From IMG/VR virus record IMGVR_UViG_3300009488_000018, positions 1 to 64,000 of that record: a stretch of DNA of 64,000 nucleotides; one strand, 5' to 3'. How positions within the stretch are numbered: the stretch's first letter is position 1; the number at the start of each line of letters is the position of its first letter. The translations under genes were made by a program, and so were the position numbers. The notes beneath the pieces are model-generated. The model was not told where the DNA came from, searched no databases, and was given only the letters and a program-made list of their open reading frames with translations. The DNA comes from a virus. Below, piece by piece: positions 34,565-42,680 of the stretch.

Positions 34565-34981
34565 TTATTCTCCTGTCTCCATTAAGTTTTCGATAGCGTC
34601 TTTACGTATCTCATCACCCTCATATTTAGTACTAAAAACTTCCATGAGATTAAAAAGAAAAGTGTCTTCATCACCATACAAGTTAGTAAACTCATTTGTA
34701 AGCATCGGTCCCATCAACTTTATAACAAGACTTGCGAAGTCCTTTGCGAATTCGTTAAACTGTTTATCATCTATTTTTGTTGCTTCTATTGAATAAATTA
34801 ACATTCTGTCTTTATGAATTATATCATAGGCTTTTTCTATAAAAAGACTCTGGACTCCAATATAAGTCTCAAAATTAATTACGTACTGAAGATTTTGTTC
34901 TTTCTTTCTAGGTATAAATTTTAGCAAACCAAAAAGGACAAGGACAATTAATGCTCCAAGTAATAATGCTTCCAAACCCAT
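34565..34981 (-). CDS. Membrane-anchored protein near portal gene
   Basis: A 138-residue protein with one N-terminal hydrophobic span (LLLGALIVLVLFGLLKFI) and a soluble helical remainder. The span is a signal-anchor more than a cleaved signal. Proheads of T4-like phages form at the membrane, so an assembly link is possible but not shown. Confidence 0.55.
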   Translation of the reverse strand: MGLEALLLGALIVLVLFGLLKFIPRKKEQNLQYVINFETYIGVQSLFIEKAYDIIHKDRMLIYSIEATKIDDKQFNEFAKDFASLVIKLMGPMLTNEFTNLYGDEDTFLFNLMEVFSTKYEGDEIRKDAIENLMETGE

Positions 34982-35287
34982 CTAATCACCCTCTGTTATT
35001 ATGTCGACTTCTTCTTCGTTTTCGAGTTCAGTTGACTCAACTGGTTCTGACTTTTGATCTACAATATCTTCACTAGTTTTTTCTTCATTTACCAAAATTG
35101 ATATAACTTTATTTGGTCTCAAAACTACAGAACTAGAAGTAGTATGTAATATCGAAATATTCCCTAACTCTAATACTGCAGATAATTTCTTTATATAACT
35201 AGACAGGTCAGAATCATCTAAGTCAACAAGTTCTATATTACTAACGTTCTCTTGAAAGATTACTATTTTCTTCATTGTCTTCTCCAA
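34982..35287 (-). CDS. Hypothetical protein, 101 aa
   Basis: Small protein with beta-type N-terminal half (KIVIFQENVSNIELVDLDD) and an acidic C-terminal tail (ELENEEEVDIITEGD). Stop adjoins the next gene. No family recognised. Confidence 0.5.
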   Translation of the reverse strand: MEKTMKKIVIFQENVSNIELVDLDDSDLSSYIKKLSAVLELGNISILHTTSSSVVLRPNKVISILVNEEKTSEDIVDQKSEPVESTELENEEEVDIITEGD

Positions 35288-35300
35288 AATTACTATCCGT

Positions 35301-35558
35301 CTAAAAACCTTCTAAAGTCGACTTCATTTCTAACTCTTCTATCAAGGGTTCTGTAACAACGCTAATTTCCTCTTTTAACTTATCTTCCCTAGTAGATAAC
35401 ACAATTGAGTAATCAATGACTTTAGAAGCAAATCTTACTTTAAATATATCCAATTCATCTTTAGTCATTTCTAACTCAACTGGCGACCTTACAACTCGAT
35501 TTCTGAAAAAGATCTTTTTTCCTGGTGTTCTAACCTTTACTATATAAAATTCTGACAT
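35301..35558 (-). CDS. Hypothetical protein, 85 aa
   Basis: Small basic-then-acidic protein (EFYIVKVRTPGKKIFFRNRVVRSP). Lies between portal-linked genes and the acidic protein in the leftward head run. No known motif. Confidence 0.5.
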   Translation of the reverse strand: MSEFYIVKVRTPGKKIFFRNRVVRSPVELEMTKDELDIFKVRFASKVIDYSIVLSTREDKLKEEISVVTEPLIEELEMKSTLEGF

Positions 35559-35624
35559 TTTGATTCCTAATTCAGAAGTTAGGTGAGTTCTATAAAGAAC
35601 TCGTTTAGGAACGTTCCAATAAAT

Positions 35625-36488
35625 TTAAACTACAACGTCTTCGGACTCAATTTCGTCGACGTCGTCTTCAATCTGTTCTTTGAAAATTTGGAAAGTTTCT
35701 TCTAACTCATCTTCGTCTTCTTCATTACCTTTTGTTCCTGGCTTACCCGGACCACTACCTAATGCCGCAGGCGCAGGTGGAACTTGTTCCTCAACTTCTT
35801 CCATTTTCTTATCTACATCTAATTCCTCTTCCTCTTCCTCTTTCTCTTCTTCTCCAGCTACTTCTTCTTGTTCAAGTTTTGCAGCTTTGACTGGATGTCC
35901 TTCTCCCTTATCCTTGTCAGGCGGGACCTCTTTCTCGGCAGTACCTGTACCAGCAGCTTCTGTTCCGGCTCCCTCATCACCTTCTTCTTCCATCTCACCA
36001 ATTAGTTTCTCAATAATTGCATCTTCAACACTTTCCCCAACTTTTTCAGTACTCTCTCCAACTTCTTCCACTTCTTCCTCAGCTTCTTCTGCCGCTTTTT
36101 CTTCTTCCGGCGTTAATTCATCTTGTTCTGCTACTTTCTTTTCTTCTTTTTCTTCCTCTTCCTCTTTCTCTTCTTCTCCAGCTACTTCTTCTTTTTCCGT
36201 AACTTCTTTCTCAATGTCTTTCTTTGCAGCTGCGATATTATCATCAGGAACTTCGTCAACCACGTTATCTTCATGTTCTTCAATAGAAACTCCTTCGTCA
36301 GCACCTTCATTGAAGTAGTATCTCTCTAAAATACTTGCAGCATCCTTATGAGTAGGGAGTTCTCCAGCGCCATCATAGGACATAATAGGATCTAACATCG
36401 GACCTTTCATGTCAACTGTCTTTGAAGTATCAAACTCAGCAATAGCTTCTTTTAACAGTTTAACATATGAAACTTGTTTTTTGCCCAT
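35625..36488 (-). CDS. Very acidic protein, scaffold or head-core candidate
   Basis: A 287-residue protein with a normal N-terminal 80 residues (MGKKQVSYVKLLKEAIAEFD, MLDPIMSYDGAGELPTHKD) then long Glu/Lys-rich stretches (VAGEEEKEEEEEKEEKK) repeated twice. Acidic internal proteins with such repeats occur in heads of large phages. A candidate promoter lies 45 bp upstream. The internal VAGEEEKEEEEE repeat shows segment duplication. Confidence 0.6.
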   Translation of the reverse strand: MGKKQVSYVKLLKEAIAEFDTSKTVDMKGPMLDPIMSYDGAGELPTHKDAASILERYYFNEGADEGVSIEEHEDNVVDEVPDDNIAAAKKDIEKEVTEKEEVAGEEEKEEEEEKEEKKVAEQDELTPEEEKAAEEAEEEVEEVGESTEKVGESVEDAIIEKLIGEMEEEGDEGAGTEAAGTGTAEKEVPPDKDKGEGHPVKAAKLEQEEVAGEEEKEEEEEELDVDKKMEEVEEQVPPAPAALGSGPGKPGTKGNEEDEDELEETFQIFKEQIEDDVDEIESEDVVV

Positions 36489-36531
36489 AACAAAAACCTC
36501 CTCTTACTTTGACTATAAAATTTCTTATTAG

Positions 36532-36545
36532 TATTATTTTGTTCT
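36532..36545 (-). promoter_or_regulatory. AGAACA motif site (weaker)
   Basis: Read leftward: CAGAACAAAATAAT, about 45 bp before the acidic head protein. First base differs from consensus. Confidence 0.45.
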
Positions 36546-36577
36546 GATCTAACTTGCTTATTAAACTTAGTTCGAAT

Positions 36578-38071
36578 CTAAAAACCACTTTTCAATTCCG
36601 AAAAACCTTTAAATAAATTGTCAGAAGTAACAGTCGCTTTGTCAATATTAGACGCTTTAGTTCCAGAAACAAATTGGAACTTATTAAAATTAACTGTAAA
36701 GTCAATCCCCACATTCGCTCTTCCACTTCTATTCTTCCCCACTTTAGCATGGACTATATCATCTCTTACAGGATCTTTTGCTAATAAACATACAAAGTCA
36801 GCATGCTCCACTTTCTTAATTGACTCTGACGTTTGGTCTAAATTCAACTCACTAGCTTCTTTTACTCGATACGCTGCTCTTCCTAGTTGTGTAGCAGTAA
36901 CTACAGGGATACCATATTGTACTGCCAATGTCTTCAATGACAAAGTAATATGACCCAACTCTAATCTATATAAATCATACTTTGTATCAGATTTTAGAAG
37001 GTCTATGTAATCAACAAAAATCCCACAAATAGATTCTTTTCCATATTCCTCTATTACATCATCTAAAACTCCCATCAAATCAATAGCACTTATAGTCATT
37101 GCTGGAAAGTACTTCATAATTATTGTTGCATTACTTTCCATTAACTTATCGTAGATCATCTGTTTCATATCTACTTTTTCTTCTCGAATATCTCTCATAA
37201 CTTCTATAGTTGTTTTTTGAAACAACGGTTGGTAAGTCCTCATTAAGGACTCGTCAATTGTATTCTCCATAGTTACATAAACATAAACCTTATCTATTTC
37301 GCCTTCTTTTAAAACTTTTTCCGAAAGAAAACCTCGTCCTGTTTCAGCAGATTTAATTATTAAGTTATTCAAAATAGTTGATTTCCCAGCGCCAGTTCCT
37401 CCACCAAACAAATATAACCTTGAGGGTTCGAATCCCCCATACATGATGTCACCATCAAAAATCGGAAAGCCAGTTGGAGTTTTACTCTCCCGATCATACT
37501 TCTTTTTTATAACTTCTATAACACGGGTATAATCATCCTTAACTAAATCTAATGATGCAGCTGCTTCAATAGTCACAGCTCGATTTGCTTCCATCATATT
37601 AGCGTATAACTGTTTAATTGTAACTTCATAATCTTCAACCAAGTCTTCAATAGAGTCAAACGACCCATCTTTTATAGTATCTAAAACTTTACTTAACTCA
37701 TCATAATTACTAAAAATCAAGTTTATTTTCTTCCTTAACCTAATTTGTCTAACAATGTCATTTATCTTTACACTAGACAATTTCTCATTCGCTTTTAAGT
37801 CTAAAAAGTCTTTATATTGCTTAAACTTTTCACCAAACGTTATACTCTCTATAATAGACTCAACAGTTTTATCTTCCAGAAACATCGTACAAATTTTTCT
37901 TAAACAGTCTAATTTACTTTTTACTGTTAACGGAACTTCTATTTCCTCTTTCTTTTCATAAGAATCAAGAATTTCTATAATATCCCTATACAAACTTTTA
38001 CTTTTCTTAACTTTAGATTCCTTACAGAGTATTAAAGAAAAACACGAATTCAAAAAAGATTCAGTTATCAA
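36578..38071 (-). CDS. Replicative DNA helicase, DnaB-like (TTG start)
   Basis: A 497-residue protein. The Walker A motif LFGGGTGAGKSTILNN lies near residue 225 and is followed by CGIFVDYIDLL (Walker B), VVTATQLGRAAYRV (Q-motif-like H3) and KNRSGRANVGIDFTVNF near the end, as in DnaB/gp41 SF4 helicases. It unwinds DNA ahead of the fork. Start TTG follows GGAGGGATAGTT. N-terminal 150 residues are helical and lack clear DnaB-N similarity, as in other phages. A degenerate motif site lies upstream. Confidence 0.85.
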   Translation of the reverse strand: MITESFLNSCFSLILCKESKVKKSKSLYRDIIEILDSYEKKEEIEVPLTVKSKLDCLRKICTMFLEDKTVESIIESITFGEKFKQYKDFLDLKANEKLSSVKINDIVRQIRLRKKINLIFSNYDELSKVLDTIKDGSFDSIEDLVEDYEVTIKQLYANMMEANRAVTIEAAASLDLVKDDYTRVIEVIKKKYDRESKTPTGFPIFDGDIMYGGFEPSRLYLFGGGTGAGKSTILNNLIIKSAETGRGFLSEKVLKEGEIDKVYVYVTMENTIDESLMRTYQPLFQKTTIEVMRDIREEKVDMKQMIYDKLMESNATIIMKYFPAMTISAIDLMGVLDDVIEEYGKESICGIFVDYIDLLKSDTKYDLYRLELGHITLSLKTLAVQYGIPVVTATQLGRAAYRVKEASELNLDQTSESIKKVEHADFVCLLAKDPVRDDIVHAKVGKNRSGRANVGIDFTVNFNKFQFVSGTKASNIDKATVTSDNLFKGFSELKSGF

Positions 38072-38080
38072 AACTATCCC

Positions 38081-38100
38081 TCCTTTGTTTTTTTGTTCAA
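38081..38100 (-). promoter_or_regulatory. Degenerate AGAACA motif before the helicase gene
   Basis: Read leftward: TTGAACAAAAAAACAAAGGA. Shares GAACAAA but not the full TAAA part, so this is the weakest site of the set. Confidence 0.35.
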
Positions 38101-38122
38101 AAAACTATCTTAAAGTACATAC

Positions 38123-38449
38123 TTACATTAATCTTGTAAGTTCTCTAAGTATTTCTTCATCTACTTCTTTTGCGATTTCTTTCGATAAAGCCTCAATTAG
38201 TCCTTTTTCTACATCGTAAGAATAGATTGTTTTTACATTAACAGACGAAGAAAAAGACCAATCAGCTGAAAGAATCTTTCGAACTTTTCCTATTATATTC
38301 TCGATCCAGTCTAGTTTTCCATGACCAAAACACTTACCACAAATTTCTGTACATAACTCATCATTATCACTACTGTTCGGTTCATGACATGTACCTTTAC
38401 ATCTATCACAAATAACTTCGCCTTCTTTAAGGTGTATCTTATTACCCAT
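38123..38449 (-). CDS. DnaJ-type CxxCxG zinc-finger protein, copy 1
   Basis: A 108-residue protein with CDRCKGTCHEP and CGKCFGHGKLDWIENIIGKV. The CxxC(x)G repeats are those of the DnaJ zinc domain. It is the last of three similar genes in a row, all with KLDWIE(N/V)V(L/I)GK. They overlap each other and may act as chaperone-like or nucleic-acid-binding proteins. Confidence 0.65.
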   Translation of the reverse strand: MGNKIHLKEGEVICDRCKGTCHEPNSSDNDELCTEICGKCFGHGKLDWIENIIGKVRKILSADWSFSSSVNVKTIYSYDVEKGLIEALSKEIAKEVDEEILRELTRLM

Positions 38450-38669
38450 TTACTAATATCCCCAATGAACTCGTTGGTCTCCACGACGAATGAACATGAG
38501 ATGGGTCCGTTAGTTCTTGTTTTCCAATAACAACCTCAATCCAATCTAGTTTCCCACAACCAAAACATTTATCACAACGTCTAGGATAAGGAGTATATAA
38601 GTCAGGAATTAGCTTACCAGATCCCTTACATTTATTACAAACTACTTCACCTTCATTAATTTCTACCAC
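38442..38669 (-). CDS. DnaJ-type CxxCxG zinc-finger protein, copy 2 (GTG start)
   Basis: A 75-residue product with EGEVVCNKCKGSGKL, CDKCFGCGKLDWIEVVIGK. Shortest of the three copies. Overlaps both neighbours by a few bases, so they are cotranslated. Confidence 0.65.
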   Translation of the reverse strand: MVEINEGEVVCNKCKGSGKLIPDLYTPYPRRCDKCFGCGKLDWIEVVIGKQELTDPSHVHSSWRPTSSLGILVNG

Positions 38670-38983
38670 CTTTCATAATCCTCCGTTGTCGTTGAAGATG
38701 AAAACGAAGTTGAATATGAAGTAGTTGAACTACATGTAGTAGAAGTACAAGTTTTCCCTAATACATTCTCAATCCAGTCTAACTTCCTATCACCAAAACA
38801 CTTTGGACAAAGTTTACCATCTTTCCGTCCCCACCCTTTACATACATCGCATATAATGTCTCCTTCACCTAATGGAACTTCAGGGTCTACATCTTCCTTA
38901 CCTTCATCTTTAAACCACTTTGGCAAAGGAAATCCAAATCTACTTAACCACAATTTTTTAGTAATTTTTTCTACAAAACTCAT
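38663..38983 (-). CDS. DnaJ-type CxxCxG zinc-finger protein, copy 3
   Basis: A 106-residue product: basic N-terminus, EGDIICDVCKGWGRKDGKLCPKCFGDRKLDWIENVLGK, then a Ser/Thr-rich tail (TTCSSTTSYSTSFSSSTTT). The first gene of the triplet; its ATG overlaps the DpdA-like gene stop. The family of short CxxCxG proteins is expanded here (a fourth lies at 47296). Confidence 0.65.
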   Translation of the reverse strand: MSFVEKITKKLWLSRFGFPLPKWFKDEGKEDVDPEVPLGEGDIICDVCKGWGRKDGKLCPKCFGDRKLDWIENVLGKTCTSTTCSSTTSYSTSFSSSTTTEDYERW

Positions 38984-40359
38984 ATCGTTAGAACTCTTCC
39001 ATTATCTTCAAGTTTCGAAAATTCATCTTTACTAAGAAACTTGCTTACCAAGTATTCACAATATTCTTCATCCAAATTTGTTAAGATATCTAACGACTTT
39101 GCAATACTATATGATTTTATTCGTTGCTTTTTGGTTATCTTTCCACCGTTCAGGTTCTTAGTAATATCAATAACTGAGTTTGTAAACTCCTCTAAAAAAC
39201 CGTTCTCATAAAATATATATACCTTTTCTGCTGACTCTTTACAAATAGACTGTATCTCAGAGTATTGGTTCAACATATGTAACATAGTATATACTTTTAT
39301 CTCTTCAAAGAATGTCCCTGTTTCACTACTATAAATTCCGTCTTTTCCAACTTCTTTAAAATTAAATTTTCTAAAAAGTTGGTTCATTTCTTGAATATAT
39401 ATATCTACTACTTTTGTTCCACCTTTAAATCTCTTATCCAAATTAGTCGATTTAATATCTACTTTATGTATGATATTATTATCGAGTACATGGATATACC
39501 TTCCAACCATCAAACCTTTATAAAGACCTGACGAGTCATATGTTATATTAACTTCAATATTGTGTTTGTTTCGGATATGAATTTTGAAAAGCTCATAAAA
39601 GAAAACATCTCTAAAGGTTGCTCCACCAAGTATATGAAAATCTAAAGCATTTAAACCACTTCTTTTACATTCATTTAACAATATAACTAACGGGAGCACA
39701 TAAACAATACATGGAATTGCTAAATCACCAGCTAAATTAGCAACCATTCCTCCAACACCAAAATGATTAAACTTCGAGAATAAGTCATACTCTCGTAAAA
39801 GTTTTAAAAATATTTCCCACAATCTAGGTGTTCGAAAGTGGTGAATATAAATGATCTTCTTTATAACATCTGGGCTCAACCCCGCTGCCTTAGTATAGGA
39901 CTCAATATTCATCTTTTCTACTTCATCAAAACTATCAAAAGCAACACAGTTCGGTCCAGGTATAAGATCTAAAATAAATGCTCTATCAAGAACTTCATGA
40001 TGTTCTTCTAAAAAGTCGTAGAACATTCTAAGAAGAAGTTTTGTTGTATCTTTAGCTAGACCAATAGAAACTTGGTATCCCCCAGAATCTGTAATAAGTA
40101 AAGAACCATCAAATAAACCAAACTCTCTACAATTCTTAAACAACGTAGCTTCTGATTTATTAAATTTAGAATAACTTCTTCTCATTGCAAAATTTTGTCC
40201 ATAAGAATGGAGGAAACCAGAACATGTTTTTAAAAGGAAATCTGAAATATCTTCTCGAGAAAAATTACTCTCATACCGGTTTTTTGTATTTTTTATAAAG
40301 TTATTTATTATTGTGGCGAGAGTTTCAAAACCTGCTACTACATATCCAGACTGTGTCAT
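38980..40359 (-). CDS. dpdA: DpdA-like DNA guanine transglycosylase (TGT family)
   Basis: A 459-residue protein with LLITDSGGYQ at residue 88-96, the TGT substrate-binding signature (TDSGGFQ), then DLIPGPNCVAFDS, IIYIHHFRTPRLW, FNHFGVGGMVANL, FHILGGA and VNITYDSSGLYKG. TGT enzymes swap a guanine for a 7-deazaguanine; DpdA relatives in phages and genomic islands do so in DNA. No CxCxxC zinc site of tRNA-TGT is seen at the C-terminus, which fits DpdA more than Tgt. A QueE gene in the same operon run supplies a precursor step. Confidence 0.75.
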   Translation of the reverse strand: MTQSGYVVAGFETLATIINNFIKNTKNRYESNFSREDISDFLLKTCSGFLHSYGQNFAMRRSYSKFNKSEATLFKNCREFGLFDGSLLITDSGGYQVSIGLAKDTTKLLLRMFYDFLEEHHEVLDRAFILDLIPGPNCVAFDSFDEVEKMNIESYTKAAGLSPDVIKKIIYIHHFRTPRLWEIFLKLLREYDLFSKFNHFGVGGMVANLAGDLAIPCIVYVLPLVILLNECKRSGLNALDFHILGGATFRDVFFYELFKIHIRNKHNIEVNITYDSSGLYKGLMVGRYIHVLDNNIIHKVDIKSTNLDKRFKGGTKVVDIYIQEMNQLFRKFNFKEVGKDGIYSSETGTFFEEIKVYTMLHMLNQYSEIQSICKESAEKVYIFYENGFLEEFTNSVIDITKNLNGGKITKKQRIKSYSIAKSLDILTNLDEEYCEYLVSKFLSKDEFSKLEDNGRVLTI

Positions 40360-40361
40360 AA

Positions 40362-40601
40362 CTAAACTGTACCGCTTTCTGCATATGCTTTACTTTCTTC
40401 ATCGAGTATTTCTCCACATTTCTTACAAACCAAAACAGGAATCAGAAATCTCTGTTCATTACCATCTTTTGTGAGAAACGAAGAAAGTTTCTTGATTCTA
40501 AGAGCTTGGTCAAATATTTCATTACCACATTTACATTTCATATCTGGTAAATTGTCTAGACTCATCCCAGGTGGTAATGATGGAATATCTTGTCCATTCA
40601 T
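40362..40601 (-). CDS. Small zinc-ribbon protein
   Basis: A 79-residue protein with MKCKCGNEIF and VCKKCGEIL, a zinc-ribbon layout, after a Pro-rich start. It sits between the DpdA-like and TS-like genes with 2-4 bp spacing. Function unknown. Confidence 0.6.
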   Translation of the reverse strand: MNGQDIPSLPPGMSLDNLPDMKCKCGNEIFDQALRIKKLSSFLTKDGNEQRFLIPVLVCKKCGEILDEESKAYAESGTV

Positions 40602-41431
40602 TTCTGTTCTCCCTCTATTAATAATATATCCTCTTTCATCCTCAAAACTTTTGCTATATCAAAACAATGATCATAGAGATGAAGACCTTTGCTCGATGCA
40701 ACCATTTCACCATCTCCAACACCTATACTCTCGGCCATATACTCCTTCAATAATTGGATAGAAGCCAAATTAGCGGGAAATCCACTCCACAGGTCCCATG
40801 ACCTAAAATATACAAAGAAATGTAGTTTATTATCTTGTATTCTTGTATCTATCTGTCGTAAACAGGGTGGGTCTTTTATTAACATATCAGAAGGGTGAGC
40901 TACTTGAAGAGTTATTTGATTATTTCTAAATCCAGACTTCTTATATCTCCAAATCGCATACTCGATTTGGTTTAGAAATGTAGGAGAACTGTATCTAGGA
41001 CCACTAGAAATTATCTCTTCATTATCCCACAAGTCTGATTCAATATGGTAAATAGGTTCTTGACGACAATTTACAATATCTTCTTCTATTCTTGCTAGGT
41101 AACTTTCTGGAATCTCGTATTTTGTAAGTCTTTGACCATAAGTATATGACTCATTCTCCTCCATATATGAAGTCAGCAAATAAGGAAGATATTTATCTAA
41201 GTAGTCATTAGATACTGGATTCGGAATTCCATAATGGCCAGGAATTTGTGGGAGAAGAGGTTTAGTCCCAGGATATCGAATATAAATAGTTACATAATCA
41301 AACTCAAGTCTTTTTTTACCAGAGTATGATCCCTTATCAATTGTAAAAACCTTACCTTTCTCAAGTGCTGTATAAACACATTGAAACCAAGCATCTGGTA
41401 AGTCTCTAGCGACAATATTCACTAGTTCCAT
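40598..41431 (-). CDS. Thymidylate synthase-family protein (dUMP/dCMP C5-transfer enzyme)
   Basis: ATG 41431 is used since a longer frame would run into the tRNA-Ile gene and AAGGAG lies before it. The 277-residue protein has DLPDAWFQCVYTAL at the N-terminus and the TS core DPPCLRQIDTRIQDNKLHF (catalytic Cys), YFRSWDLWSGFPANLASIQLL and SKGLHLYDH. The layout recalls archaeal-type TS. It may make dTMP or a hydroxymethyl-pyrimidine; sequence alone does not separate these. Its place next to DpdA and QueE hints at a modified-base pathway. Confidence 0.75.
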   Translation of the reverse strand: MELVNIVARDLPDAWFQCVYTALEKGKVFTIDKGSYSGKKRLEFDYVTIYIRYPGTKPLLPQIPGHYGIPNPVSNDYLDKYLPYLLTSYMEENESYTYGQRLTKYEIPESYLARIEEDIVNCRQEPIYHIESDLWDNEEIISSGPRYSSPTFLNQIEYAIWRYKKSGFRNNQITLQVAHPSDMLIKDPPCLRQIDTRIQDNKLHFFVYFRSWDLWSGFPANLASIQLLKEYMAESIGVGDGEMVASSKGLHLYDHCFDIAKVLRMKEDILLIEGEQK

Positions 41432-41455
41432 ATTAATTCTCCTTTTCTCGTTTAG

Positions 41456-41528
41456 TAGCACCGGATGGTCTTGAACCATCGACCTCACGATTATCGGTCG
41501 TGCGCTCTACCAACTGAGCTACGGCGCT
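41456..41528 (-). tRNA. tRNA-Ile (GAT) with C33
   Basis: Acceptor AGCGCCG/CGGTGCT, D arm GCTC/GAGC, anticodon stem CACGA/TCGTG, T arm GATGG TTCAAGA CCATC. The anticodon is GAT, but the base before it is C33 instead of the nearly universal T33. CCA is not encoded. Confidence 0.85.
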
Positions 41529-41537
41529 TTATATCCT

Positions 41538-41717
41538 TTACCATTCAAACACTGTAGCGTGAAAAAGTTTCATTATTTGTTTAGCTACTTCTTCTGAGTT
41601 ACTATCATTTTTCTTTGCTTCTACTATAATGTTTTTAATTTCTTCTAACATCGTCTCTTCTAGATCTTTTCCATTCTTATAACATCTATCCACAAAATCA
41701 CTATAGTCTTTATTCAT
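41538..41717 (-). CDS. Small acidic protein between tRNAs
   Basis: ATG 41717 with AAAGGAG. The 59-residue product is helical and acidic (MNKDYSDFVDRCYKNGKDLEE ...). Between tRNA-Ile and tRNA-Gly. Unknown. Confidence 0.5.
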   Translation of the reverse strand: MNKDYSDFVDRCYKNGKDLEETMLEEIKNIIVEAKKNDSNSEEVAKQIMKLFHATVFEW

Positions 41718-41746
41718 TTCCACTCCTTTCAACCTTCAAACTTTGG

Positions 41747-41819
41747 AGCGGGCGACAGGAGTCGAACCTGCAGCTTTCGGGTTGGAAGCCCGCTACTCTA
41801 CCATTAAAGTTACACCCGC
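41747..41819 (-). tRNA. tRNA-Gly (TCC)
   Basis: Acceptor GCGGGTG/CGCCCGC, anticodon loop CTTCCAA, T arm CAGG TTCGACT CCTG. One mismatch in the anticodon stem (G-A at the first pair). CCA is not encoded. Confidence 0.88.
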
Positions 41820-41822
41820 TAA

Positions 41823-42125
41823 TTATTTTTTAATAGATGTTACTGTCGCTTTTTGTCTTTCTTCTAAAATACCATATACTTCGGGATAACCCAAAACTTT
41901 CATGGTCCTATTATCAATTAACATTACTTGGCCACCGAATTTCGCAAACAGAATAATATCTCCCTCTTTGATTGTAGGAACTTCTTCACCAACAGAAAGG
42001 ACACGACCATATCCTTGTGGGTCTTTCTCAGCAGTAGCTGGTATAATAATTCCTCCTTCTGTTTTCTCGTCCTGTTTTAGGACCTCCACAACTATTTTGT
42101 CTTTTACTGCTTTAACAAATTTCAT
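41823..42125 (-). CDS. GroES-like co-chaperonin
   Basis: A 100-residue protein: MKFVKAVKDKIVVEVLKQDEKTEGGIIIPATAEKDPQGYGRVLSVGEEV, then EGDIILFAKFGGQVMLID. This is the GroES pattern with a mobile loop rich in Gly-Ile-Ile. It would cap host GroEL, as T4 gp31 does to fold the capsid protein. No groEL is present in the window. Overlaps the next gene by 4 bp. Confidence 0.85.
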   Translation of the reverse strand: MKFVKAVKDKIVVEVLKQDEKTEGGIIIPATAEKDPQGYGRVLSVGEEVPTIKEGDIILFAKFGGQVMLIDNRTMKVLGYPEVYGILEERQKATVTSIKK

Positions 42126-42427
42126 TTACTTTTCTCCTTTATTCTAAGTTCATCCTCTTCTATAATCCTTAAAGGTGAAAATTCTTCAGATTCAAAAACT
42201 TCTTTTCCTACAAAGATTTTAGGAATTCTATATCGTTCTATTTTACTACCATCTTCAAAATAAGCAAACTGATCATCCAACCTTGCTATCTTTTGTATCC
42301 TCATATTGACTGTAGGAATTGGGTAGACGCTACTTCCTGGTTTTGTATCCTCTAGTAGACGCGCAGGATATTGTACTAATACAGGATTACCAATGCTAAG
42401 ATGAAGTGCTATTTTTATCTTCTCCAT
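42122..42427 (-). CDS. Hypothetical protein, 101 aa
   Basis: Small beta-rich protein (IGNPVLVQYPARLLEDTKPGSS) with charged C-terminus. Placed between the bS21 and GroES genes, overlapping both by a few bases. No family recognised. Confidence 0.5.
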   Translation of the reverse strand: MEKIKIALHLSIGNPVLVQYPARLLEDTKPGSSVYPIPTVNMRIQKIARLDDQFAYFEDGSKIERYRIPKIFVGKEVFESEEFSPLRIIEEDELRIKEKSK

Positions 42428-42660
42428 TTCTTCCCCTCCTTTAAAAGTCTTTCTTCTTCTCTTATTCGTCGTCTTCTGGCAATCTCTTTCTTCTTTTTCT
42501 TCTTTATACTAGGTTTTTCAAAAAACATCCTCTCTCGCATTTCTAAACTTAAACCACTTCTCGTATATTTCTTCTTAAATCTCCTTAATAATTCATGTAA
42601 ACTTTCACCTGGCCGAGTAACTACAGAGATACCTTCTTCATATTGACGTCGATAATACAT
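42415..42660 (-). CDS. rpsU: Ribosomal protein bS21 homologue
   Basis: An 81-residue basic protein with VVTRPGESLHELLRRFKKKY, then LSLEMRERMFFEKPSIKKKKKKEIARRRR. This is the bS21 pattern (RFKR core, EKPS then basic tail). bS21 binds the platform of the 30S subunit near the anti-Shine-Dalgarno site. Copies are known in some large phages and may favour phage mRNA. N-terminal part is slightly longer than in bacteria. Confidence 0.85.
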   Translation of the reverse strand: MYYRRQYEEGISVVTRPGESLHELLRRFKKKYTRSGLSLEMRERMFFEKPSIKKKKKKEIARRRRIREEERLLKEGKKWRR

Positions 42661-42680
42661 TTTTAGAATTCACCTCCATT

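Noticed and set aside
35680-36329. Long rightward Ser-rich and Phe/Leu-rich frames opposite the acidic protein
   Set aside because: Mirror image of Glu-rich GAA/GAG codons on the other strand; no ribosome site.
37410-37440. T-arm-like GGGTTCGAATCCCCC
   Set aside because: Lies in frame within the helicase gene near its Walker A coding region; no acceptor or anticodon arm around it.
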